In this document: positions 1-5,724 of the stretch, in pieces
Layout: each line of letters starts with the position of its first letter
Position numbering within the stretch: the stretch's first letter is position 1
Virus record (IMG/VR): IMGVR_UViG_3300033145_001394
Location: 1 to 25,739 of that record
DNA length: 25,739 nt
DNA from: a virus
Direction: 5' to 3' (one strand)
The notes under the pieces: model-generated
Database searches by the model: none
What the model saw: the letters and a program-made list of their open reading frames with translations, nothing else
Told to the model about the DNA's origin: nothing
Program-made: the position numbers and the translations under genes

Positions 1-84
1 CACATCGAACTTGCTCCAGTCAACCCCCAGCGCCTCACCGACTCTCTTGGCCTCTTCGGCAGTAAAATGTTTCTTGCTTTCCAT
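1..84 (-). CDS. DUF5661-like protein, N-terminal part (cut by window edge)
   Basis: The first 28 codons are present and the gene runs off the left edge. The start reads MESKKHFTAEEAKRVGEALG, followed by VDWSKFDV. The pattern FTAEEAK..GE.LGVDWSKFDV resembles the N-terminus of DUF5661 proteins, small soluble proteins of unknown function in archaea and bacteria. The ATG is at 82-84 on the minus strand, preceded by AAGGGGTG (92-99) at a 7-nt spacing, which supports this start. A TATA-like element at 127-135 could give it a separate promoter. It is the last visible gene of the minus-strand group and its role in the virus is unknown. Confidence 0.65.
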   Translation of the reverse strand, partial: MESKKHFTAEEAKRVGEALGVDWSKFDV

Positions 85-126
85 TTTGTTACACCCCTTA
101 AAGCCTCGGGAGGGCTGAGTGCAGTT

Positions 127-135
127 GATATAAAG
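127..135 (-). promoter_or_regulatory. TATA box for the DUF5661-like gene
   Basis: On the minus strand this reads CTTTATATC, an archaeal TATA-box match. A transcript would start about 25 nt downstream, near 104, leaving a leader of roughly 20 nt that contains the AAGGGGTG ribosome-binding site. It lies just past the stop of the PH-domain gene. This is a pattern match only. Confidence 0.35.
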
Positions 136-137
136 CC

Positions 138-458
138 CTAAACACCTCCTGCCGTGATCGGCAGGCGCTCTTTGATCAATTTTACGACTTCTAGGACCTC
201 CGCTTTTGGAACGTTGATGATCTTTTTCGTTGCAGGTCCGGCGCTGATCGTTATCTCCCCCAGGGATACGCCGGCCTTATGCTGCACCGATGCGATCTTA
301 TCATACGGAAATTCTTGGTACCCACCTCCATCCGTTTTGGAGTATATGACAACCCTCTGATCCGTTACCATGATCACCTTCCTATCAGGTCCTTCCTCGT
401 CCATGCCAGTCGTCAGATAGAGGACGTCTTCCCCTGGCTTGAGGATATTCTGAATCAT
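138..458 (-). CDS. PH-like domain protein (YokE-like)
   Basis: The protein has 106 residues. The arrangement KVIMVTDQRVVIYSK, then FPYDKIASVQHKAG, then a strand-rich stretch and a C-terminal helix EVLEVVKLIKERL is typical of bacterial/archaeal PH-like domains of the YokE (bPH) type: a seven-strand barrel capped by one helix. The start ATG (456-458) directly abuts the stop of the 44-aa membrane protein upstream (TGAATG), so the two are probably translationally coupled. There is no signal peptide or membrane span. PH-like domains usually mediate membrane or protein binding, and pairing with a small membrane protein suggests action at the inner face of the membrane. That role is inference. Confidence 0.6.
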   Translation of the reverse strand: MIQNILKPGEDVLYLTTGMDEEGPDRKVIMVTDQRVVIYSKTDGGGYQEFPYDKIASVQHKAGVSLGEITISAGPATKKIINVPKAEVLEVVKLIKERLPITAGGV

Positions 459-593
459 TCACAACAACCACATCAGGCACACAATAAACAGGATGACCAC
501 AGCCGCGAAGAGATATGCCAATATTTTTGCTCCTCGTTCCATTCCAGCCTTGTTATAGCCCGCCATCATCCATTCGTCGTCGTCCTTTTTCAT
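459..593 (-). CDS. small single-span membrane protein (44 aa)
   Basis: This is a short gene of 44 codons plus stop. The N-terminus is acidic (MKKDDDEWMMAGYNKAGMER). It is followed by a hydrophobic span ILAYLFAAVVILFIVCLMWL at about residues 24-43, so it should be a single-span protein ending almost at the membrane. The start is supported by AGGAGAGTG upstream on the minus strand. Its stop abuts the ATG of the PH-domain gene. No family is recognised. By position it is a partner of the PH-domain protein. Confidence 0.6.
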   Translation of the reverse strand: MKKDDDEWMMAGYNKAGMERGAKILAYLFAAVVILFIVCLMWLL

Positions 594-626
594 CACTTTC
601 ACTCTCCTCTTCTAGACCATAGCGCC

Positions 627-959
627 TCATGCGAACACAATCATGTTGTCCTTTGTCTCCCAGCCGCCAAGTTCCACCTTGACGGTCTCGATTATATCCA
701 GGGCAAGGTTCGTGGTGACGTTCAGCTTGCGCTTAACCCTCTCTAAAAGCAGATCCTTTGATATTTCGTCGTCGACGATCATCTTGCAGACCGCCTCTTT
801 TGCCGTGCAAACGAAGTCTTCTTTGCGTTGTTGGTCTCCTATGGTAATGTCATCTGGCCTCAACACAATGTTTTTTTCATTACCATAAATGCCGAACGTA
901 TTCTCCACATTAAAGACAGTCTCATTTTCGCAGTAGACACATTCAACAGATGCGTACAC
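627..959 (-). CDS. conserved-looking 110-aa protein, function unknown
   Basis: The likely start is GTG (957-959), preceded on the minus strand by GGAGAGG at 966-972. Earlier starts would run into the upstream regulator's stop. The N-terminus has a CVYC pair (residues 8 and 11) that could be half of a metal site, but the only later cysteines (in FVCTAKEAVCKM) do not form a second CxxC. The C-terminal half is predicted alpha-helical. It lies 12 nt downstream of the ribbon-helix-helix gene, so the two form an operon. I do not recognise the family. Confidence 0.55.
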   Translation of the reverse strand: MYASVECVYCENETVFNVENTFGIYGNEKNIVLRPDDITIGDQQRKEDFVCTAKEAVCKMIVDDEISKDLLLERVKRKLNVTTNLALDIIETVKVELGGWETKDNMIVFA

Positions 960-971
960 GTTATTCCTCTC

Positions 972-1172
972 CTAACTCAGCGCTACGGCCGTTCTTTTTT
1001 TTAACTCTGCACTCTGCTCGTGCCTCACTATGAAGTCCATGATTGCCAGATTAACCACATCTGAGACTGATGCGAAATCTTTTGTTTCGGCCAGCTCCTT
1101 CAGTTTCTTTTTGATCCATGGAGACACGCTTACATTCAGTTGCTCCTTTTTTCTTTCACCTAATTGTGTCAT
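972..1172 (-). CDS. ribbon-helix-helix (CopG/MetJ-type) regulator
   Basis: I choose ATG at 1170-1172, giving 66 residues that start MTQLGERKKEQLNVSVSPWI. A longer form from 1208 would cover the promoter. The layout is that of RHH DNA-binding proteins: a beta strand QLNVSVSPWI (residues 11-20), helix KKKLKELAETK, then SVSDVVNLAIMDFIVRHEQ (36-54) with the conserved S-D-V-V.A pattern that opens helix B. Such proteins bind operators as dimers through the paired strands. It is transcribed away from the other RHH gene at 1274, so the region between them is its probable operator. It is the first gene of the minus-strand operon. Confidence 0.75.
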   Translation of the reverse strand: MTQLGERKKEQLNVSVSPWIKKKLKELAETKDFASVSDVVNLAIMDFIVRHEQSAELKKRTAVALS

Positions 1173-1185
1173 GGTTCTATACCCA

Positions 1186-1199
1186 GATATTACTATATC
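1186..1199. promoter_or_regulatory. inverted repeat, possible operator of the divergent regulators
   Basis: GATAT-TACT-ATATC is a perfect 5-bp inverted repeat with a 4-bp spacer, 14 bp upstream of the minus-strand RHH start. RHH dimers typically bind short inverted repeats, so it could be an autoregulatory site. The repeat is short and AT-rich and may be chance. Confidence 0.3.
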
Positions 1200-1210
1200 T
1201 TTACGCAACC

Positions 1211-1218
1211 TTTATATA
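1211..1218 (+). promoter_or_regulatory. TATA box in the divergent promoter region
   Basis: CCTTTATATATACC (1209-1222) is a strong archaeal TATA box on the plus strand. A transcript would start near 1241-1245, giving a leader of about 30 nt with AAAGGGGT (1260-1267) before ATG 1274. The core TATATATA is self-complementary, so on the minus strand it reads TATATATAAAGG and could also serve the RHH gene starting at 1172. A second TATA-like stretch, TGTATAATATAG, lies at 1231-1242. Confidence 0.55.
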
Positions 1219-1273
1219 TACCTGATTGAATGTATAATATAGCACGTGTAAAGCAAAAGTAAAGGGGTAAACT

Positions 1274-1450
1274 ATGAGCGACAAGGAATATGGTTTTTTG
1301 AATGTGAAACTGAGCAAAGAAGATGCGCAGATTTTAGATGAACTAGTACGACAAGGGCGTTACCTGAATCGTTCTGACGCGATAAGAGCGATGATCCGTG
1401 AGGCTGAGGTAAAACTTAACCCCACCGCTCTTGCGGAGGCCTCTACATGA
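1274..1450 (+). CDS. ribbon-helix-helix (CopG-type) regulator
   Basis: The protein has 58 residues. Strand YGFLNVKLSKEDAQILDEL is followed by helix A and then YLNRSDAIRAMIREAE (30-45), with the characteristic N-R-S-D-A-I-R-A-M-I turn and helix B of CopG/NikR-type RHH repressors. It is preceded by AAAGGGGT at a 6-nt spacing. The stop overlaps the histone start (ATGA at 1447-1450), so the two proteins are likely translated in a fixed ratio. It heads the long plus-strand operon and diverges from a second RHH gene. Confidence 0.75.
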   Translation: MSDKEYGFLNVKLSKEDAQILDELVRQGRYLNRSDAIRAMIREAEVKLNPTALAEAST

Positions 1451-1680
1451 CCGTCCTCCCGCTCGCACCGGTTAAGCGCATCATACAGAGCGCAGGCATC
1501 GACAGAATCTCATGGGAAGCAAACGTAAAGCTGGCGAAAATTCTGGAAGACTTCGGCACCGAGATCGCATCCGAGGCCGCGAAACTTGCTGCACACGCGA
1601 AGCGAAAGACATTGATGGAGCAGGATATCGAACTCGCATATCAGCGCTGGAAGGATTTGAAGTGGAGGGCTCAAAAATGA
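1447..1680 (+). CDS. archaeal histone (HMf-type), virus-encoded
   Basis: The protein has 77 residues against about 66-70 for typical HMf-family histones. The whole histone fold is visible: LPLAPVKRIIQSAGIDRIS (4-22) gives helix 1 and loop 1, ANVKLAKILEDFGTEIASEA (25-44) the long helix 2, and AKRKTLMEQDIELA (51-64) loop 2 and helix 3. Known DNA-contact residues are kept (R20 in loop 1, R53-K54-T55 in loop 2). L47, H50 and D60, which match the dimer-dimer interface of HMf histones, are also kept, so multimers on DNA look possible. The C-terminus adds a basic, tryptophan-containing extension RWKDLKWRAQK. It overlaps the RHH gene upstream and the unknown gene downstream by ATGA, so it is a settled part of the operon. 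Confidence 0.88.
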   Translation: MTVLPLAPVKRIIQSAGIDRISWEANVKLAKILEDFGTEIASEAAKLAAHAKRKTLMEQDIELAYQRWKDLKWRAQK

Positions 1681-1904
1681 GCGGACAAGACCCCTCTGCA
1701 AAACCTTCCCACGTTCATGTTGAGCCATCAAACTCAGCGCAGAATGACTTAAATTCCGTGCCTGAATCGAACCCCCAGCTGAGCAGCGACCAGACAATCC
1801 CCAAAGAGATTTTTGAGCAGTTACCTTCGTGGAAGCAGCAACTCATCAGGCTCAGCCGTCAGGCGCATATCGAGATCGTTCTGGATGAGGAGGTCGCGCC
1901 ATGA
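1677..1904 (+). CDS. 75-aa protein, function unknown
   Basis: The start ATG 1677 overlaps the histone stop (ATGA). The reading frame is open further upstream inside the histone gene, but that part is a shadow. Residues 1-45 are rich in S, P, N and Q and look disordered. Residues 46-75 (IFEQLPSWKQQLIRLSRQAH and onward) look helical. The stop overlaps the next start by ATGA. No family is recognised. Confidence 0.5.
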   Translation: MSGQDPSAKPSHVHVEPSNSAQNDLNSVPESNPQLSSDQTIPKEIFEQLPSWKQQLIRLSRQAHIEIVLDEEVAP

Positions 1905-2089
1905 TGCAACATTGGATTCCCGACCACTACGAAGATTTTAGAGACATCATCGAAACGCTTGGCGGAAGACGCCTACCATTCCCCGTGCTGGTAATCACAG
2001 ACGGAGGGCGCAGGGCGGTATTGACAGATGGAACGCCTAGTGGTTGGCTCAAGACGAACCACATCGTGAATCCGGAGAACTGGATATGA
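1901..2089 (+). CDS. 62-aa protein, function unknown
   Basis: The gene is ATGA-coupled at both ends, which is the main evidence that it is real. An N-terminal helix (DHYEDFRDIIETLGG) is followed by short strands (FPVLVITDGGRRAVLTDG), a small alpha/beta or beta-hairpin fold. No cysteines or known motifs are present. Confidence 0.5.
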   Translation: MMQHWIPDHYEDFRDIIETLGGRRLPFPVLVITDGGRRAVLTDGTPSGWLKTNHIVNPENWI

Positions 2090-2211
2090 GCGATGACCGC
2101 CCAGACGTACTCGATCACCTAGACGAACAGGAACGTGAGGCTTTAATCGAAGAGCAGGAGCGCCAGTATCAGCTGTACGGGGACCTCTACTGCTCGGAGG
2201 ACCAGATATGA
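2086..2211 (+). CDS. 41-aa acidic peptide, function unknown
   Basis: This is a 41-codon ORF, very acidic (start MSDDRPDVLDHLDEQEREAL), and probably one long helix. Its start overlaps the preceding stop by ATGA and its stop overlaps the next start by ATGA, matching the operon pattern exactly. No homologue is recognised. Confidence 0.45.
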   Translation: MSDDRPDVLDHLDEQEREALIEEQERQYQLYGDLYCSEDQI

Positions 2212-3347
2212 TCATCACAGGCCTCTCAGAGCAGCAGATTCAGTACCTGAAAGAGATGATCAACGAACACATCAAAGAACTTGAAGCCGATATCGCGGGC
2301 TGGAAACACGCCATCGAACGCCTCGATGGAAGCCCCGATACCTCTAAAAGTGATACTTCTAAAGGTGATGCCCAAGAGGAGGGGGCGCCCGAACTCACAT
2401 CCACCCCACCCAAGCTGAAGCACGCAACGCACACGCCGATAGTCGGCAGGGGCTACAGCCTCGCCATCCGGGAGGGACCTCTGAAGGATCTCCTGGAGCT
2501 CGAGACCGTGAACGCCGCCACCGCCAGGCCCGTGATACGCGATTGGTACCCGCTCGTAACTAAATCCACTGCCAACAATTATGCCGACCAGTACGTCAAG
2601 TGGATGCGCAGCATGGGACTCATCGACCAGAACGGCAAACCGGCCGCTTCGTCCACGCCGGAGTCTGTGCTGAAGGCAAGAACAAGAGCGAAGAAGGAAG
2701 AGCCACCCGTTGAAGGCGGTCAAAAGGCGACGGACACGCCGATAGTAGGGCGGACCAGAACGCTGGCCATTCGAGAAGGCCCTCTGCGAGAACTCATGGC
2801 GCTGGAAGTCGTGACCCCAGACGAAGCCCAGAAAATAATACGCAAGTGGTATCCGAGCATAACAGACACGTCTGTTCTGGATTACGCGTACAGATATCTC
2901 AAATGGATGCGCGCAGAAGGGCGCGTCGATAAAGACGACAAGCCCATCAAGGCAGCACAGGAATCCAACGAAGTCGGCCAGGCCATGTATGACGAGCAAG
3001 TGGGACGGAACAGAAACAAGGACGAGGGACCAAAAAGTCCTGCGCCGCCCGAGACAGAAGCAGGAAAGGAGGAAGCGGAGGAAACCGACCTGGTCCATCC
3101 GGCCCGGAAGGACCTCACAGTCGTAGCGATTAAAAACGATGTCGAGATCTACCTGGAACCGCTCAACGAACTTTTGAAATTACCATCCATCGACGATGCT
3201 GCACTCGAGAAGGTCTTAAACAAATACTACGAAGTGTCGCGGCCATCCTTCCAGGTCGCCATCAGGGAAACCTGGAAGCAATTTTTGGAGGACGACAAAC
3301 TCGTCGATGAGCACGGCCAGCCGACGTGCCAGGAGGTGGAGATATGA
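2208..3347 (+). CDS. 379-aa protein with three tandem repeat domains
   Basis: Residues 1-40 form a probable coiled coil (SEQQIQYLKEMINEHIKELE). Two close copies of a domain of about 71 residues follow at 75-145 and 176-246. Each has TPIVGR, L.IREGPL.(D/E)L, a W-Y-P motif, Y...Y.KWMR and a final D..(G/D)KP. A third, diverged copy lies at about 303-372 and keeps PLNELL, KYY, TWKQFLEDDKLVD and GQP. Charged, low-complexity linkers separate the copies (41-74, 147-175, 247-300). The S/T...Y...Y.KWMR.(M/E)G helix followed by a short turn resembles a helix-turn-helix unit, so three tandem DNA-binding modules are possible, but that is a guess. It is ATGA-coupled at both ends. Confidence 0.65.
   Translation: MIITGLSEQQIQYLKEMINEHIKELEADIAGWKHAIERLDGSPDTSKSDTSKGDAQEEGAPELTSTPPKLKHATHTPIVGRGYSLAIREGPLKDLLELETVNAATARPVIRDWYPLVTKSTANNYADQYVKWMRSMGLIDQNGKPAASSTPESVLKARTRAKKEEPPVEGGQKATDTPIVGRTRTLAIREGPLRELMALEVVTPDEAQKIIRKWYPSITDTSVLDYAYRYLKWMRAEGRVDKDDKPIKAAQESNEVGQAMYDEQVGRNRNKDEGPKSPAPPETEAGKEEAEETDLVHPARKDLTVVAIKNDVEIYLEPLNELLKLPSIDDAALEKVLNKYYEVSRPSFQVAIRETWKQFLEDDKLVDEHGQPTCQEVEI
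2430..3323 (+). repeat. three internal domain repeats of the 379-aa protein
   Basis: The copies are at 2430-2642, 2733-2945 and 3114-3323. Copies 1 and 2 match clearly at protein level (TPIVGR, REGPL, KWMR). Copy 3 is recognisable mainly by spacing and by the YY, W and final DxxGxP positions. The pattern indicates domain duplication with a recent second copy and an older third. Confidence 0.6.
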
Positions 3348-3508
3348 TGTCCAGGATCTCCGCGTATGCTGGCAACTATCCGGGCGGGTATGAAACAGAA
3401 ACCATCTTATTCGGTTATATGGATGCGCTGTGCCTTCTCGGCTGCCGGCTCGTTGTGTACGCGGTCATCACTGTGATATCTGTGTTTTGTTACATGAACT
3501 GGGGGTAA
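3344..3508 (+). CDS. 54-aa membrane protein
   Basis: ATG 3344 overlaps the preceding stop (ATGA at 3344-3347), and AGGAGGTGGAG lies just upstream. An in-frame start at 3326 would lie inside the previous gene. The C-terminal half is hydrophobic (LCLLGCRLVVYAVITVISVF, about residues 29-48), so one membrane span is expected. Two cysteines sit near the start of the span and one at its end. The function is unknown. Confidence 0.45.
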   Translation: MMSRISAYAGNYPGGYETETILFGYMDALCLLGCRLVVYAVITVISVFCYMNWG

Positions 3509-3510
3509 CC

Positions 3511-3747
3511 ATGGCTGAAGAAACTGAAACAGAAAAGACGGTAGCGGAAACGATGGTGGATGAACTGATTAAGATCAGGGCATCGTTGGAGCGCTTGGAG
3601 AGAATAGGGATTTCCAGGGATTTGATGGCGATCTACATCAACAAAAAGACGCGGGTCAGCATGCGCGACATCAAGGCCGTCCTGGAATCACAGGAAGACT
3701 TCGTTAAATCCTTGGATAAGCCGTTTTTCAGTAACGTGGAGAAATGA
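3511..3747 (+). CDS. 78-aa helical protein, function unknown
   Basis: I choose ATG 3511, two nt after the previous stop and preceded by GGGGGT. The longer frame from 3430 is a shadow of the membrane protein. The sequence is mostly helical and charged (ETMVDELIKIRASLERLERI, then ISRDLMAIYINKKTRVSMRD), with a possible small DNA- or protein-binding fold in the second half. No family is recognised. Confidence 0.5.
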   Translation: MAEETETEKTVAETMVDELIKIRASLERLERIGISRDLMAIYINKKTRVSMRDIKAVLESQEDFVKSLDKPFFSNVEK

Positions 3748-3750
3748 ACA

Positions 3751-3757
3751 GGAGGTG
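3751..3757 (+). promoter_or_regulatory. strong ribosome-binding site deciding a TTG start
   Basis: GGAGGTG lies 5 nt before TTG 3763. It is one of the best Shine-Dalgarno matches in the window and supports TTG as the start of the 71-aa gene, as no ATG or GTG lies nearby in frame. Confidence 0.6.
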
Positions 3758-3762
3758 TTGAA

Positions 3763-3978
3763 TTGGAATTGAAAGTAGAGAGGTTGGTAACGACCGAGAA
3801 GGCAGACGGAACGACAGAGGAGAAAGTAGTCTTGAAGGGCGATAGCGATGTGTTATGCATGACGCTCACTATCACCGGAGAGGACGTTACAAAGTGCTAC
3901 GTCGCGGGCGAACCGTTCTCGATAGAGCTGGACCCACTCCAGACCACGCTGGATGAAGCGGGAGGCAAGAAGAAATGA
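3763..3978 (+). CDS. 71-aa beta-rich protein, function unknown
   Basis: The start is TTG, decided by GGAGGTG 5 nt upstream. The protein alternates strand-like stretches (LKVERLVTTEKADG, EEKVVLKGDSDVLCMTLTI, YVAGEPFSIELDPL) and ends in a basic tail (GGKKK). It looks like a small all-beta protein. The stop overlaps the next start by ATGA. No family is recognised. Confidence 0.5.
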   Translation: MELKVERLVTTEKADGTTEEKVVLKGDSDVLCMTLTITGEDVTKCYVAGEPFSIELDPLQTTLDEAGGKKK

Positions 3979-4241
3979 ACCTCGAACCGTTCTCCAAGTC
4001 CTGTAAACTCTGGCACGAATCCGGCGATATCCCCTCGTACATCCTCGAGGATATGCAGAGGGAAGCGGACAACGTGGAGGACATCGCTAAAGCCATACTC
4101 AAGGCAGACAGGGAGAGAAAAGACAGGCCACTGATCACAGACGGACTGGGCGCGCAGATGCACACACTGATCAGGGAGCTCATATTCTATCGGAACACAT
4201 ACGACATGAAGATAGTCGAGCTCAGAACGTGGGAGGGGTAA
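3975..4241 (+). CDS. 88-aa helical protein, function unknown
   Basis: ATG 3975 overlaps the previous stop. The protein is helical and charged, with KLWHESGDIPSYILEDMQRE in the first half and MHTLIRELIFYRNTYDMKIV in the second. It overlaps the probable start of the winged-helix gene by 13 nt. No family is recognised. Confidence 0.5.
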   Translation: MNLEPFSKSCKLWHESGDIPSYILEDMQREADNVEDIAKAILKADRERKDRPLITDGLGAQMHTLIRELIFYRNTYDMKIVELRTWEG

Positions 4242-5260
4242 AATTTCAGACCGGATTGGAATTATCCAAGAGTTCGTACACCACTGAGGATGATTCGTAC
4301 ACCACTGAGAAACCCAAGAGAGTCGAATTCGTACACCCTGTTCGTACACCCCGTGGTAGTAAGGACAAAAACCCCCTCGATGATCTGGACCAGAAGATCC
4401 TGAAATTGTTACCAAATGGATATTACTGCAGGTCTCTCGCGCGAGTTCTTAAGCGATCTACATCAACAATCCAGTATCGACTGGAAAAGCTCCAGAAATT
4501 AGGCATAATCACCCCAGAAAAGCATAACATCGCCAACAATTCCACAGTCACGTATTCTATCGCTCCCAGCTGGGTGGCCGAACTTTTCTCACTAGGAGTG
4601 AGAAATGCCCCTCAAACTGCCCCATTTAGCGCCCACGCGATGCTATGGCGCTTTCCAATCCTCAGTGGTGTCCAGCCGAAGAGCGCTTTCCCACAGCGCA
4701 TGAATAACAGCACATTTTACAGATTTTATGAGGACAGCGCGACAATCATCAGTACGCCGAAGTCCCTCCTCATATACGTCAAGGTAGATCTGGGCGCCGA
4801 CACCATCGACAATCTCAATGCCAAATACCTTGAGATAGCGCGTTCAGTGGCGCACCAGTATGCCAAGCGCTTTGATCTCGCCTTAGGCACTCCAGACAAA
4901 CCGAGCAAGACTCATTATGCTATTAAAGGCGCCAGAATCAGCGAACTCGTCCGTGACAGAGGAACGTTTGAAACAACAGGCTTTACTATCGATGATTCAC
5001 ATGGGGAAGCGCATATCGAGACGCGGGACGAGGAGCTCGCCAAAGGCTTCGAATTCACGCTCACGGAGATGCCCAAGGTCGTAGGCAGCATGGCCAGACA
5101 AATCGCAAACGTCCAGGAGATGATAAAAGGGGGCGTTACCCAGCAGCAGGCCATCAACAACATGGCCTACATAGCAGGAAATCTGCAGTGCCAAATCAAC
5201 GAGATCAAAAAAATGCTCGAGGGTTCAAATCCCCGCGCGAAGAAGGAGGACCGGCAATGA
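4229..5260 (+). CDS. winged-helix DNA-binding protein, candidate replication or partition initiator
   Basis: The protein has 343 residues from GTG 4229, which overlaps the previous gene. TTG 4256 is an alternative, and no ATG is available near the front. Residues 1-48 are polar and low in structure, and their DNA contains four TTCGTACACC repeats. Residues 52-112 form a winged helix: DLDQKILKLLPNGYYCRSLA, then KRSTSTIQYRLEKLQKLGII, then a wing with TVTYSIAP. This is typical of Lrp/ArsR/MarR-type archaeal regulators. The remaining 230 residues match no family I know and end in a probable coiled coil (MARQIANVQEMIKG, then CQINEIKKMLEG). A DNA-binding domain, repeats in its own gene and no polymerase nearby suggest a replication initiator or an autoregulated repressor. 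Either role is inference. Confidence 0.65.
   Translation: MGGVKFQTGLELSKSSYTTEDDSYTTEKPKRVEFVHPVRTPRGSKDKNPLDDLDQKILKLLPNGYYCRSLARVLKRSTSTIQYRLEKLQKLGIITPEKHNIANNSTVTYSIAPSWVAELFSLGVRNAPQTAPFSAHAMLWRFPILSGVQPKSAFPQRMNNSTFYRFYEDSATIISTPKSLLIYVKVDLGADTIDNLNAKYLEIARSVAHQYAKRFDLALGTPDKPSKTHYAIKGARISELVRDRGTFETTGFTIDDSHGEAHIETRDEELAKGFEFTLTEMPKVVGSMARQIANVQEMIKGGVTQQQAINNMAYIAGNLQCQINEIKKMLEGSNPRAKKEDRQ
4273..4350. repeat. four direct repeats of TTCGTACACC (iteron-like)
   Basis: Perfect 10-bp copies start at 4273, 4294, 4328 and 4341 (spacings 21, 34 and 13 bp). The first two extend to TTCGTACACCACTGA. Copies 1 and 2 share a reading frame, but copies 3 and 4 fall in the other two frames, so they encode different peptides. 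The repetition is therefore conserved at DNA level and not because of the protein. They lie at the start of the winged-helix gene, as expected for operators or replication iterons bound by the encoded protein. Confidence 0.7.
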
Positions 5261-5724
5261 TCGACTCCGTGATTTTAGGATGGCATAAGCCACTGAGAAA
5301 GGCATTTCTCGAGATTCTGACGTTCTATTTCCCGCCGCCGGCCACAGTTATTGATTTGTGTGCAGGTCACAAGGAATTTTACAAGCGCATAGGTAAGAGC
5401 GGCAACACGTTGGACGGTAGATACCGCTTCATTTGGGGAGATAGACGAGCGCTGCCAAGCAACGATATACTGTGTGATATTAGAGCTGCCCCGATTAAAA
5501 ATGAGAGTGCTGACGTCGTGGTTTTTGATCCACCATACGGCGATGCGCATTACGGCCACGACCAACTTGAACGCCTCTATACGACAGTTAATCCAGAGGA
5601 TGCGATCAAACTCATGGAAGCAGCATATCCCGAGATCCTGCGCATGCTCAAACCGGGGGGGGCGTCATTCTTAAAATTGGAGACCGGCACAAAGACAAAA
5701 AGTTCTATCCGATGCACAGCATAG
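5257..5724 (+). CDS. DNA methyltransferase (N4/N6-type), N-terminal part before the frameshift
   Basis: ATG 5257 overlaps the previous stop (ATGA) and has AAGGAGGA upstream, so the frame open before it is a shadow. SAM-binding motif I is seen as TVIDLCAGHKEF (30-41) and the catalytic motif IV as VVVFDPPYGD (87-96, DPPY at 91-94). EILRMLKPGG (126-135) is the usual region just after the motif IV helix. After the G8 tract at 5655-5662 this frame reads 20 unrelated residues and stops. The rest of the enzyme continues in the -1 frame to 6008. No restriction endonuclease is nearby, so it would be an orphan methylase, usually used by viruses to evade host restriction. Confidence 0.75.
   Translation: MIDSVILGWHKPLRKAFLEILTFYFPPPATVIDLCAGHKEFYKRIGKSGNTLDGRYRFIWGDRRALPSNDILCDIRAAPIKNESADVVVFDPPYGDAHYGHDQLERLYTTVNPEDAIKLMEAAYPEILRMLKPGGASFLKLETGTKTKSSIRCTA
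5655..5662 (+). repeat. G8 homopolymer at the methyltransferase frameshift
   Basis: This is a run of eight G inside the codons for K-P-G-G. With six or nine G the frame would continue as GVILKIGDRHKDKKFYPM into the downstream open frame. With eight it stops at 5724. It may be a sequencing or assembly error, a phase-variable tract, or a -1 slippery site (G GGG GGG). Confidence 0.7.

Noticed and set aside
279-746. 155-codon plus-strand ORF
   Set aside because: It is antisense to the PH-domain, membrane and 110-aa genes, which have ribosome-binding sites, coupled junctions and recognisable patterns. It is a shadow.
2341-2370. short imperfect repeat encoding TSKSDTSKGD
   Set aside because: It is low-complexity linker sequence inside the three-repeat protein and needs no further explanation.
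2226-3098. 290-codon minus-strand ORF
   Set aside because: It is antisense to the three-repeat protein, and its own sequence has no domain pattern. Regular GC-rich codon use on the plus strand explains the open frame.
4273-4350. CRISPR-like array
   Set aside because: The repeats are only 10 bp, irregularly spaced and inside a coding region. No spacers or cas genes are present.
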